DNA from: Vibrio tritonius
GTDB taxonomy: Bacteria; Pseudomonadota; Gammaproteobacteria; Enterobacterales; Vibrionaceae
Direction: 5' to 3'
Assembly (NCBI RefSeq): GCF_001547935.1
Contig: NZ_AP014635.1
Coordinates: forward strand, 1,488,001 to 1,552,000
Length of the DNA: 64,000 nt
The position numbers and the translations under genes were made by a program. The notes under the pieces were generated by a model. The model had not been told where the DNA came from and did not search any database. It saw nothing but the letters and a program-made list of their open reading frames with translations. Shown piece after piece: positions 18,872 to 27,208 of this stretch; position 1 is the first letter of the stretch; the number at the start of each line of letters is the position of its first letter.

Positions 18872-19264
18872 ATGAGACTTGCTCATAAGCGTAAAGTGCA
18901 GGCAAAACTGCAAAAACGCATGAAAGCGATTGTAGCTAATCTATCTTCAACGCCAAAAGTAGCAAAAGCAGCTAGCGCAAAAAAAGCTGTTGCAGAAAAA
19001 ACGGTAAAAGCCGTTCCAGCAGCTGAAAAAGTTGTAGCCGCGACTAAGGCGACTGTTGCTTTAACACCAAAGCAACAACAAGTATTAGATATCGTTGCAG
19101 CAAACGCTGAAGGTATTAATCCAAAGTCAATTGGTTTGGCTGCAGGCCAAGAAGATGCGAAAGCGGCTTCTTGGGCAACTGGTGCTTTGAAAAAACTATT
19201 AGACGAACAGCTAGTAGTCAAAGAGCAGTTAAGTGGCAATAAAGTTATCTACAAAGCCATTTAA
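18872..19264 (+). CDS. Lys/Ala-rich protein with a C-terminal winged-helix-like domain
   Basis: 130 aa from the ATG at 18872 (GGAG 9 bases upstream); an ATG at 18857 would overlap that site. Residues 1-25 are strongly basic (RLAHKRKVQAKLQKRMK), residues 28-65 are a Lys/Ala-rich low-complexity tract like histone H1 tails, and residues 66-130 (LTPKQQQVLDIVAANAEG to NKVIYKAI) look like a small winged-helix fold. Nucleic-acid binding is likely but unproven; I do not know the family. A small hairpin (CACTGC/GCAGTG, 18837-18854) lies in the leader. Confidence 0.6.
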   Translation: MRLAHKRKVQAKLQKRMKAIVANLSSTPKVAKAASAKKAVAEKTVKAVPAAEKVVAATKATVALTPKQQQVLDIVAANAEGINPKSIGLAAGQEDAKAASWATGALKKLLDEQLVVKEQLSGNKVIYKAI

Positions 19265-19298
19265 TCCACACTAAAAAGTGTCGATAGCTTTATTATAA

Positions 19299-19333
19299 AA
19301 GAGAGGCCCCGCATTAGCGGGGCCTCTCTTTTT
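19299..19333. terminator. Strong bidirectional terminator
   Basis: AAGAGAGGCCCCGC (19299-19312) and GCGGGGCCTCTCTT (19317-19330) form a perfect 14-bp stem with loop ATTA and T-runs on both strands, between convergent genes. Confidence 0.95.
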
Positions 19334-19358
19334 GGTGTCACCGATAAAATTACGAGCA

Positions 19359-19862
19359 TTACTCGTGGTGAGAAATACTGCCTATTTCTAACATCGGAGC
19401 CACATCCATCTTCTCAGCATTCATCATTGCAGATAGACGCTGTACTGAAGAAAGCAGCAAAGTTTGCTCCCATTCGTCAAGCTTTTGGAAACGCTCAACA
19501 AAGTTATCCTGCAGCGGCTGTGGTGCTTTAGCCAAAATTTCACGGCCTTGATCGGTCAAATAGGCGTGAACTTTACGTTTGTCTGATTCACTGCGAACAC
19601 GAGTTACGTAACCGTTGCGTTCTAAGCGATCCAAAATCGTGGTCGCTGTCGCTTGGCTCATGTTGGTGTTTTTCGATAACTCGCGAATGGTGACTTGCCC
19701 AAGCGTGTCAATCGAACGCATCAAAATAAGCTGAGGTCCTGTTAAACCTGCATGTTTACTTAACTGTTTCGAATGTAAATCGATGGCGCGTATGATCTGG
19801 CGGATGGCAACCAGAACTTCTTCATGTTTTTCCAATTTATCCAGTCCATAAAGAGGGTTCAA
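19359..19862 (-). CDS. cosR: MarR-family regulator, CosR type
   Basis: 167-residue MarR-family winged-helix regulator; HTH with recognition helix in NMSQATATTILDRLERNGYV (about 68-88) and the wing VRSESDKRKV. In Vibrio, CosR represses compatible-solute synthesis and uptake genes (ectoine, BCCT and Pro carriers) at low salinity, and sits divergently beside a BCCT gene, exactly as here. The identity rests on this context and on overall resemblance. It has a 355-base shared upstream region with the transporter. Confidence 0.85.
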   Translation of the reverse strand: MNPLYGLDKLEKHEEVLVAIRQIIRAIDLHSKQLSKHAGLTGPQLILMRSIDTLGQVTIRELSKNTNMSQATATTILDRLERNGYVTRVRSESDKRKVHAYLTDQGREILAKAPQPLQDNFVERFQKLDEWEQTLLLSSVQRLSAMMNAEKMDVAPMLEIGSISHHE

Positions 19863-20217
19863 ATTTCAGCGGGGACAATAACGCACTTAAGTGCTGATGA
19901 AAAGTGTTGAAGTCATACTTTTTTTTCCCCATTACGATGCCATATTCAACCACATGTTATGTGGTGAAATGTTTCGTCTAGTAATTAATTTTGTATGGCG
20001 TTATGGCTAACGTCTAATCATAAAAAACCTAATTTAACGTTTTATAGGTTAATTTTTCACCATTAGGTGGACGAAATAATGTATGTATGTATACTGTTGT
20101 GCCTCGATGAAATCCGAAATTAAGTATGTAGACGAAACAATTAGATTGAGATTGTGTCTCTCTTGTTTTGACAACACACGTATTAGGGTCCATCTGGAAT
20201 AATCTAAGAGAGGTCAA
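19863..20217. promoter_or_regulatory. Divergent cosR-BCCT regulatory region
   Basis: 355 AT-rich bases holding both promoters. AACCTA (20026-20031) and TAGGTT (20045-20050), inside a longer imperfect palindrome, are a candidate MarR-type operator. A minus-strand open frame here is not credible as a gene. Confidence 0.4.
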
Positions 20218-21789
20218 ATGACGAAGGGTATCGATAAATACAGTATTGATAATACGGATTACACGATTGGACAGGATAATGTCCAAAAATGGGGTTTTGA
20301 TGTTCATAACTCCGTATTCGGCATTAGTGCTGGTTTAATTTTATTGTTTTTGGTCGCCACGCTAGTGACTGATCCAGAAACAGCAAAAACAGCCCTTAAT
20401 GGGGTAAAAAATCAGATCATTAACCACTTTGACGTCTTGTTTATGTGGTCTGGTAATATTTTTGTAATTTTCTGTTTAGCACTGATCGTGTCGCCGTTTG
20501 GTCGTATTCGCTTAGGCGGTAAAGAAGCGACTGCAGAACACTCTTTCCTATCATGGCTTTCAATGCTGTTTGCTGCGGGGATGGGGATTGGTTTGATGTT
20601 CTGGAGTGTTGCTGAGCCTGCTGGTTATTTTTCTGGTGCGTATAGCACGCCGCTGAATGTCACAGCCAACACACCTGAAGCAGCTAAAGTAGCATTGGGC
20701 GCGACCATGTTCCATTGGGCGTTACACCCTTGGGCAATTTATGGTGTTGTTGCGCTTTCTTTGGCATTTTTCTGCTACAACAAAGGCTTGCCTCTTTCTA
20801 TTCGCTCTATCTTTTTCCCAATTTTGGGCGACCGAGCATGGGGTTGGGCTGGGCACATTGTTGACATCTTAGCTGTGTTGGCCACCTTGTTTGGTCTTGC
20901 AACCTCGTTAGGTTTGGGTGCACAGCAAGCGGCAAGTGGTATCCATCACGTATTTGGTATTGATGCCGGTATCGGTTTACAAATTTTCGTGATTATTGGT
21001 GTAACCATCTTGGCAACCATTTCTGTGGTCCGCGGTATTGATGGTGGGGTTAAGGTTATCTCTAACATCAATATGGTGATCGCATTCGGTCTATTGATTG
21101 CATTGGCATTGATTGGCTATTCAGTGACCTTCAGTACCATTCCTGAAACCTTAATGGGATATGTGGAAAACATCATTTCCTTGAGTAATCCACATGGTCG
21201 TGAAGATGAAAACTTTATGCACGGTTGGACAATCTTCTACTGGGCGTGGTGGATTTCATGGTCACCATTTGTTGGTATGTTCATCGCGCGTGTATCAAAA
21301 GGTCGTACCGTTCGTGAGTTTATGACTGCTGTGCTGATAGTGCCTGCGGTTGTGACACTGGTATGGATGTCGGTATTTGGTGGTCTAGCGATTGATCAAA
21401 TCACCAATCATATTGGCACATTAGGTACTCAAGGCCTAAACGACGTATCACTGGCTATGTTCCAAATGTTCGATGCTCTGCCATACGGTAACGTATTATC
21501 TATTATTGGTGTTGTATTAGTGTTGGTGTTCTTTATTACATCATCGGACTCTGGCTCTCTGGTTATCGATAGTATTACCGCTGGTGGTAAACTGGATGCG
21601 CCTGTGCCACAACGAGTATTTTGGGCATTAATGGAAGGTGCGATTGCGATTGCATTACTGTGGATTGGTGGTAGTGACGCTATCCAAGCTCTACAAGCAG
21701 GTGCTATCTCGACTGCGTTACCATTTACCGTCATCTTATTGCTGATGTGTGTAAGCTTGGTCAAAGGGATGAAAACCGAAACGTTTTAA
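20218..21789 (+). CDS. BCCT-family betaine/compatible-solute transporter
   Basis: 523 aa, 12 predicted membrane helices after a 45-residue cytoplasmic N-terminus. The signature GMGIGLMFWSVAEP and the aromatic betaine box WTIFYWAWWISWSPFVG, followed by RVSKGRTVREF, are classical for Na+- or H+-coupled betaine/choline/carnitine carriers. By position next to cosR it corresponds to OpuD of V. cholerae and BccT3 of V. parahaemolyticus, which import glycine betaine and other methylated solutes. GAGAGG precedes the ATG. A terminator follows. Confidence 0.92.
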   Translation: MTKGIDKYSIDNTDYTIGQDNVQKWGFDVHNSVFGISAGLILLFLVATLVTDPETAKTALNGVKNQIINHFDVLFMWSGNIFVIFCLALIVSPFGRIRLGGKEATAEHSFLSWLSMLFAAGMGIGLMFWSVAEPAGYFSGAYSTPLNVTANTPEAAKVALGATMFHWALHPWAIYGVVALSLAFFCYNKGLPLSIRSIFFPILGDRAWGWAGHIVDILAVLATLFGLATSLGLGAQQAASGIHHVFGIDAGIGLQIFVIIGVTILATISVVRGIDGGVKVISNINMVIAFGLLIALALIGYSVTFSTIPETLMGYVENIISLSNPHGREDENFMHGWTIFYWAWWISWSPFVGMFIARVSKGRTVREFMTAVLIVPAVVTLVWMSVFGGLAIDQITNHIGTLGTQGLNDVSLAMFQMFDALPYGNVLSIIGVVLVLVFFITSSDSGSLVIDSITAGGKLDAPVPQRVFWALMEGAIAIALLWIGGSDAIQALQAGAISTALPFTVILLLMCVSLVKGMKTETF

Positions 21790-21821
21790 TCTCAATACCA
21801 CAGAAAATATCCGCGTATTAC

Positions 21822-21847
21822 AAAGGGCCAATTTATTGGCCCTTTTT
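21822..21847 (+). terminator. Terminator of the BCCT gene
   Basis: AAAGGGCCAA (21822-21831) and TTGGCCCTTT (21836-21845) with loop TTTA, followed by T residues. Confidence 0.92.
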
Positions 21848-21998
21848 GTTGTTTATGTAATAGGTTAAATTGCTAACTAGCGAATAATGCTATCATTTCT
21901 GTTTATGTTGCTAGAATGTGCTGAATAAATATCGTGCAAATCTGCATATAATTCTATACTATCTAATTTCTCAATTGTGCAATGACAGAAAACTATAT

Positions 21999-23882
21999 AT
22001 GCAACTATCTCTAAAACAGAAACTGATCGGAGTTAGTCTTTCCGCTGTATTTTTGGTAGCTGGTATTTTGACATGGTTGTCAATTTCTCACATCAATAAA
22101 CAGACGATGCACGACCTTCAATTGCGGGCCACAACCGTAGTCGATAGGTTTGCGAAAGGGATTTCTGATTGGGCCGATCAACGTCGCCAAGTGACCTTGA
22201 CCGTTAACGATTATATTCAACAACCCAACCTTTCCTCTTATCTAGCCCAAGCGTCAAAGGGCGGAAACATTTTTGAAGTCTATTATGGGACTGAACAAGG
22301 CACCATGGTTCGCTCTGTGCCTAAACCCATGCCTGATGGATATGATCCTCGAGCCCGCGGTTGGTATAAAGATGCTCATGCAGCTAATGACCAGATCATC
22401 ACAGCGGCCTATCGTGGTGCGACTAGCCAGAAGATGATGATTACCATCGCTCAGCCAGTGTATCAAAATGGTCAATTTACCGGAGTCGTTGGCTCCGATG
22501 TGTTAATTGACCAGATGGTTGAAGATATCGTGAATGTAGATGCGGGTAAGAACACGCAAGCACTATTGATTGACGCCCGTGACGGTACATTGCTTGCTCA
22601 TAAGAATGCGGATTTACGTCTTAAGGCGGTTGATAAAATCAATCCTCAGTTGACTATGAGTACGGTTTTAAATGCTGCTCAGCAACATAAGATGCTGTCA
22701 ATTGATGTTGATGGAGCCAATAAATTCTTCTTCTTCAAAAAAATTGACAACACACCATGGGTATTTGGCTTAGAGTTGGATGCGAAAACAGAGTTTAGTG
22801 CCCAAAGTTCTCTGGTGACGTCGCTCGTACTTGCGGTGGTGATCCTAACTATCTTAGCAGTGGCTGTGGTTTCTTGGCTGGTGAGTTATTTAACGGCAGA
22901 TTTAGTTCGCGTCTCCAATGCATTAGGTGACATAGCTTCAGGTGACGGGGATTTAACTCAACGTTTAGAACCACGTAGCGATGATGAAGTGGGTAAATTG
23001 GCAGCAAACTTCAATACCTTTGTGGGCAATATGCACACCATGGTGACTCAATTAAGCCACATTTCAAGTTCGTTGAGCACGCAAGCAAAAAGTACCGCCG
23101 ACCATGCTCATGAACGTAATTCGCGAATCCGTTTACAGCAAGATGAAATCAATATGGTGGCAACTGCCATTAATGAAATGGCGGCTGCAACCCAAGAAAT
23201 AGCGGGTAATGCAGATAACACAGCCAGTCATGCATCGGAAGTGGTGACAGCATCCGTTGACGGTGCAGCGCAAGTTAACCAGAGCCAGCAATCGATCGAT
23301 TCGTTAGCGAAAGAAGTGCAAAGTGCCACGCTCGTGATTCAAGACCTCGAAGCACATGCTGCAAGCATCAGTAGTATTCTTTCTACGATTCAAGGTATTT
23401 CAGAACAAACAAACTTACTGGCACTCAATGCAGCAATTGAAGCGGCGCGCGCTGGTGAACAAGGACGTGGTTTTGCAGTAGTGGCTGATGAGGTTCGAGT
23501 GCTTAGTCAACGTACTAATGCATCTACTCAAGAAATTCAGACCATGATCGATACGCTGCAAAGTACCACAGCTAAAGCCGTGACAATGATGAAAGCCAGT
23601 GGTGATTTATCATCAACATCGGTGGAAGATGCATTATCAGCCGCTGCAAGTTTGACTCAGATTCAGCACGCAGTCGAAAGTATCAGTGATATGGCGACAC
23701 AAATCGCTTCTGCTGCAGAAGAGCAAGCTCTGGTTACATCGGAAATTACCCGCAATACAGAGGGGATTCGCAATGTGTCGAATGAGCTTGCGCAAGATGC
23801 GCATGAGGCGTCTACTCAGGCGGCAGCACTCTCTGATTTATCGCATCAACTGGATAATGAGATTAAACGTTTTAAACTTTGA
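21999..23882 (+). CDS. Methyl-accepting chemotaxis protein with double Cache sensor (first of tandem pair)
   Basis: 627 aa from the ATG at 21999; the frame extends 27 residues upstream, but MQLSLKQKL aligns with the start of the tandem paralogue. Helix 1 (about 8-28), periplasmic dCache sensor (about 35-270) with [11 protein letters not shown], the common ligand-pocket motif, helix 2 (about 278-300), HAMP, then the signalling domain with the [20 protein letters not shown] tip. No CheR/CheB pentapeptide at the end (IKRFKL). dCache_1 receptors often sense amino acids; the ligand is unknown. No clear Shine-Dalgarno sequence. Confidence 0.9.
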   Translation: MQLSLKQKLIGVSLSAVFLVAGILTWLSISHINKQTMHDLQLRATTVVDRFAKGISDWADQRRQVTLTVNDYIQQPNLSSYLAQASKGGNIFEVYYGTEQGTMVRSVPKPMPDGYDPRARGWYKDAHAANDQIITAAYRGATSQKMMITIAQPVYQNGQFTGVVGSDVLIDQMVEDIVNVDAGKNTQALLIDARDGTLLAHKNADLRLKAVDKINPQLTMSTVLNAAQQHKMLSIDVDGANKFFFFKKIDNTPWVFGLELDAKTEFSAQSSLVTSLVLAVVILTILAVAVVSWLVSYLTADLVRVSNALGDIASGDGDLTQRLEPRSDDEVGKLAANFNTFVGNMHTMVTQLSHISSSLSTQAKSTADHAHERNSRIRLQQDEINMVATAINEMAAATQEIAGNADNTASHASEVVTASVDGAAQVNQSQQSIDSLAKEVQSATLVIQDLEAHAASISSILSTIQGISEQTNLLALNAAIEAARAGEQGRGFAVVADEVRVLSQRTNASTQEIQTMIDTLQSTTAKAVTMMKASGDLSSTSVEDALSAAASLTQIQHAVESISDMATQIASAAEEQALVTSEITRNTEGIRNVSNELAQDAHEASTQAAALSDLSHQLDNEIKRFKL

Positions 23883-23901
23883 TCTGCTCAAAACATTCCT
23901 G

Positions 23902-23930
23902 AAAGACTGGTTAAGGCCAGTCTTTTTTTT
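23902..23930 (+). terminator. Terminator between the tandem chemoreceptor genes
   Basis: AAAGACTGG (23902-23910) and CCAGTCTTT (23917-23925) with an 8-base T-run. The remaining ~300 bases before the next gene are AT-rich promoter or leader without a gene, so the second receptor has its own promoter. Confidence 0.93.
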
Positions 23931-24236
23931 GCCTATCACTAAGCCTATTTCTTTCCTTGCTTTGAGTATGGGATCCTAACCTCAGCCACTAACACTGCTT
24001 TGTTATAATAGTAATCTTTTGTAACATAATGTATAAATATCAGTTGCTTACTGGTTTTGTTTCGCCGTAAATTTGTTGTGTAAGCGTCAATATTTAGACG
24101 AAATAGAGTAGAGTAAATAACCTAGCGTAATAAAGAATCAGTTAGTTATAAAATCTAGTAAATCGCCTGTACAAAGTATGAAATTAGTCTACTATCTGGC
24201 TTTCATACTATTTCAGGCTACGATTTTACCTTTTTT

Positions 24237-26120
24237 ATGAAATTATCATTAAAACAGAAATTGATGCTGGCAAGTTTGGCGGCGGTGGTGTTAATGGCAG
24301 TTGCCTTAACATGGCTTGCAGCGCTGCAACTTAAGCAAGAAACGCAAAGCAATGTGCAACTTCGAGCGCAAGGAATTGCTTCAACCGCAACCAAAGGTAT
24401 CTCTGACTGGATTGGTCAAAGTGCTTATATTGTTGCTGCGGCTGAAGATAACGTTGATGACGCACAATGGCTTAATTTTTTACAGCAAACTCGTAAAGCG
24501 GGTGGATTTGACGACGTCTATTTTGGCACCGTTGATGGAGAGATGCGTCGTTCTCGACCTGAGCGAAATCGTGCAGGGTACGATCCGCGTACCCGCGGTT
24601 GGTATAAAGATGCGCAAAGTGCGGGTAAGCAAATCATTACTGAAGCCTATAAAGATGCCATCACTGGTGCATTAATGGTCACCATCGCCGAGCCGATTAC
24701 AGTTAACGGCCAGTACAAAGGCGTGCTAGGAGCCGATGTATTAATTGATCAACTTGTTAGCAACGTTATCAACATTAAAGCAGGTAACAAGGCTCAAGCC
24801 ATGCTAATTGATGGCAATAACGGTACGTTACTTGCGCACACGAACAAAGACCTTATTTTAAAAGGGACGACTGAATTTGACTCATCATTAACGATGAGCC
24901 GTATTCAAGATGCGATTGCTTCAAACGATTTGATGCCTTTTAACATCGGTGGTTCTGATAAATTGGTTTATTTCACTAAGGTGAAAAGTACCCCTTGGAT
25001 TCTTGCTGTTGCATTAGATAAAAACAGTGAATTCGCAGGCTACGATAGTATGCTGGTACGTTTAGTGTCGGTTGCTCTGGTCATCACTGTGCTGGTTATT
25101 TTGGCGGTGTACTCCTTGGTAAATGTGTTAACCAAAGATTTGGTTCGCGTCTCCAAAGCTCTTGAAGAGATTGCCTCTGGTGATGGCGATTTAACACAGC
25201 GTTTAGAGCCTCGTAGTGATGATGAAGTGGGGCGTCTCGCGAAAAACTTCAACGTGTTTGTCAGCAATATGCACAACATGATGATGACGTTAAGCAGCAT
25301 TTCAAGTTCGTTAACCAGCCAAGCAAGTAACACAGCTCACCATGCTGAAGAGCGTAGTGCTCGAATTCGAGTGCAACAAGATGAAATCAATATGGTGGCG
25401 ACGGCGATTAATGAAATGGCAGCCGCAACCAAAGAGATTGCCGGTAACGCTGATCATACAGCAAGCAGTGCTAACGAAGCGGTAGATGCCTCTGTGCATG
25501 GCGCAGGCCAAGTAACACAAACGCAAACATCAATCGCAAATCTTGCCGATGAAGTGGTAGTGGCGACGGGTGTCATTGAAGAGCTACAAACGCACGCGTC
25601 TAGTATCAGTACTATTTTGTCGACGATTCAAGATATTGCGGAACAAACCAACTTATTGGCATTGAATGCGGCCATTGAAGCGGCGCGTGCTGGTGAACAA
25701 GGGCGTGGTTTTGCTGTGGTTGCCGATGAAGTTCGTATTTTAAGTCAGCGTACTCATCAGTCGACCAAAGAGATTCAAAGTATGATTGAAACTCTGCAAT
25801 CCACCACCAATAAAGCGGTTGGTATTATGACCGACAGCCGTTCACTGGCGGATACTTCTGTTGATGACGCAACCGAAGCATCGGCAAGTTTGACGCAGAT
25901 TCAAAAAGCAGTTGAGATGATTAGCGATATGGCAACGCAAATTGCATCAGCAGCAGAAGAACAAGCTTCGGTAACATCGGAGATCACCCGTAATACTGAG
26001 GGTATTCGCGATGTGTCCGACGAACTCGCTTCTGATGCACATGAAGCCGCAGCTCAAGCAAGCAGTTTGTCTGATTTGTCTCATCAACTGGATGAACAAA
26101 TCCGTCGCTTTAAGCTTTAA
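24237..26120 (+). CDS. Methyl-accepting chemotaxis protein with double Cache sensor (second of tandem pair)
   Basis: 627 aa, the same length and layout as the preceding receptor. The cytoplasmic half is nearly identical, while the dCache sensor has diverged although it keeps [11 protein letters not shown]. This points to tandem duplication followed by sensor specialisation. Helix 1 is at about 8-28, helix 2 at about 278-300, then HAMP, then the signalling hairpin with [20 protein letters not shown]; the end is IRRFKL without a pentapeptide. No strong ribosome binding site is seen before the ATG (a T-run precedes it). Confidence 0.9.
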   Translation: MKLSLKQKLMLASLAAVVLMAVALTWLAALQLKQETQSNVQLRAQGIASTATKGISDWIGQSAYIVAAAEDNVDDAQWLNFLQQTRKAGGFDDVYFGTVDGEMRRSRPERNRAGYDPRTRGWYKDAQSAGKQIITEAYKDAITGALMVTIAEPITVNGQYKGVLGADVLIDQLVSNVINIKAGNKAQAMLIDGNNGTLLAHTNKDLILKGTTEFDSSLTMSRIQDAIASNDLMPFNIGGSDKLVYFTKVKSTPWILAVALDKNSEFAGYDSMLVRLVSVALVITVLVILAVYSLVNVLTKDLVRVSKALEEIASGDGDLTQRLEPRSDDEVGRLAKNFNVFVSNMHNMMMTLSSISSSLTSQASNTAHHAEERSARIRVQQDEINMVATAINEMAAATKEIAGNADHTASSANEAVDASVHGAGQVTQTQTSIANLADEVVVATGVIEELQTHASSISTILSTIQDIAEQTNLLALNAAIEAARAGEQGRGFAVVADEVRILSQRTHQSTKEIQSMIETLQSTTNKAVGIMTDSRSLADTSVDDATEASASLTQIQKAVEMISDMATQIASAAEEQASVTSEITRNTEGIRDVSDELASDAHEAAAQASSLSDLSHQLDEQIRRFKL

Positions 26121-26143
26121 GCTAAGTCGCTATTTTAAAACTC

Positions 26144-26173
26144 AAGCCGCTCGTTTATCACGAGCGGCTTTTT
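26144..26173 (+). terminator. Terminator of the second chemoreceptor
   Basis: AAGCCGCTCG (26144-26153) and CGAGCGGCTT (26161-26170) with a following T-run. Confidence 0.93.
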
Positions 26174-26249
26174 GCTATTTATTGACTACTGCTAATAGAT
26201 AATTGGTAATAAATTCAGAGTGTTAAGTGTGTCATTTTGACTTCGGCGC

Positions 26250-26472
26250 ATGATCCCCCCTCTAACTACTCCCTAAAAACCCAAGGGGGGAGGACCAGAC
26301 TGAGTTCGCTGTAAATTTCACCATTTTTCCTGTGGCTAGAGCGCATTTTCAAACACTGCAGACCATACGGCTCGAGTGTATTGATCGCCGCGAACTAGAT
26401 CAGGCCCCCGCCTTCTTTAGAGGGTGGGCTGGGGAGGGAGCCAGCGTGCGCTGAACCTACTGTATCAAATGC
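26250..26472. repeat. C/G-run inverted-repeat element
   Basis: About 220 bases with C-runs and G-runs at both ends: left CCCCCCTCTAACTACTCCC and AAGGGGGGAGGACCAG, right inverted counterpart GGCCCCCGCCTTCTTTAG to GGCTGGGGAGGGAGCC. Inner AGTTCGC (about 26300) and GCGAACT (about 26391) are also inverted. TTTCACCATTT occurs inside and again at the right edge. It fills the 363-base gap before the exonuclease gene and looks like a dispersed genome repeat rather than a gene. Confidence 0.6.
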
Positions 26473-26483
26473 GATTTCACCAT

Positions 26484-27200
26484 TTATAGCCAGTAATTAT
26501 GCAGAGGATCTTGCTTCGAGAAGTGATGCGCGATTTGAGCTTGAAACAGCTCTGCTGTTGCGATGGCATCAGTTAACGCGTGATGCGGTGTATAAGGGGG
26601 GAGACTGTATCGCTGGCGCGACTGACCGAGTCGGACCGATTGGGGCTTTTTCCCCTTAATCCAGTTCCATAAACCGCCACTGTCACGATGTTGAATTAAC
26701 TGTTCAAGCGTCATCGTATCGATAACTGGAAACTCAATGCCTTCGTTAATTCTGCGGCGCAGGGCTTTATCCAGCAGCTCTCGTTCTATTTTACGATAAT
26801 GCACAACCATGACCTTTCCCTGCATAATTTCAAGCACGTCTGCCATTATTTCAGAGAGATCGGGGGCGTCCATAATATCACTGTGCGTAATGCCATGAAT
26901 AATCACCGAATCTTCATTAAGCTTTTGCCTTGGTCGAACAGTCCAGTGGCGAGCACGATTAAGATAAATGCGGTTTAACGTAAATGGCACAGCACCGATA
27001 GTGATGATCTCATCTTTATCGATGTTTAATCCCGTGGTTTCATAGTCAATCGCCAGAAATTCCACCTCATTTAAAGGTGTGTTTTTGTCTGGTAACTCAT
27101 GAGAATAGAACGATTGTATCAGCGGATGCTTAGCCATTTTTAGCTTAGCCTGAAACTTATATGGCCAATCGATACTAGGTGTTTTGAAATTGGGTTTCAT
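26484..27200 (-). CDS. DEDDh-type 3'-5' exonuclease (PolC-epsilon-like)
   Basis: 238 aa with an exonuclease domain at about 45-225. Exo I is AIDYETTGLN (Asp, Glu), Exo II is in VMVVHYRKIERELL and Exo III is HHALTDAIATAEL (His, Asp). In Exo II the usual NxxFD aspartate is replaced by Glu or shifted, which may alter metal binding. The substrate is unknown; relatives degrade RNA or DNA 3' ends. It follows the DUF294 gene after only 8 bases, so the two are co-transcribed and probably co-functional. AAGGA lies 5 bases before the ATG. Confidence 0.85.
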   Translation of the reverse strand: MKPNFKTPSIDWPYKFQAKLKMAKHPLIQSFYSHELPDKNTPLNEVEFLAIDYETTGLNIDKDEIITIGAVPFTLNRIYLNRARHWTVRPRQKLNEDSVIIHGITHSDIMDAPDLSEIMADVLEIMQGKVMVVHYRKIERELLDKALRRRINEGIEFPVIDTMTLEQLIQHRDSGGLWNWIKGKKPQSVRLGQSRQRYSLPPYTPHHALTDAIATAELFQAQIAHHFSKQDPLHNYWL

Positions 27201-27208
27201 CGTCTTCC

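Noticed and set aside
18883..19239. A 118-codon minus-strand frame opposite the Lys/Ala-rich gene
   Set aside because: Ala/Phe-rich mirror of the Lys/Ala codons; a typical shadow frame.
20029..20307. A 92-codon minus-strand open frame between cosR and the BCCT gene
   Set aside because: It overlaps the start of the transporter gene and the divergent promoter region, and has no family resemblance.
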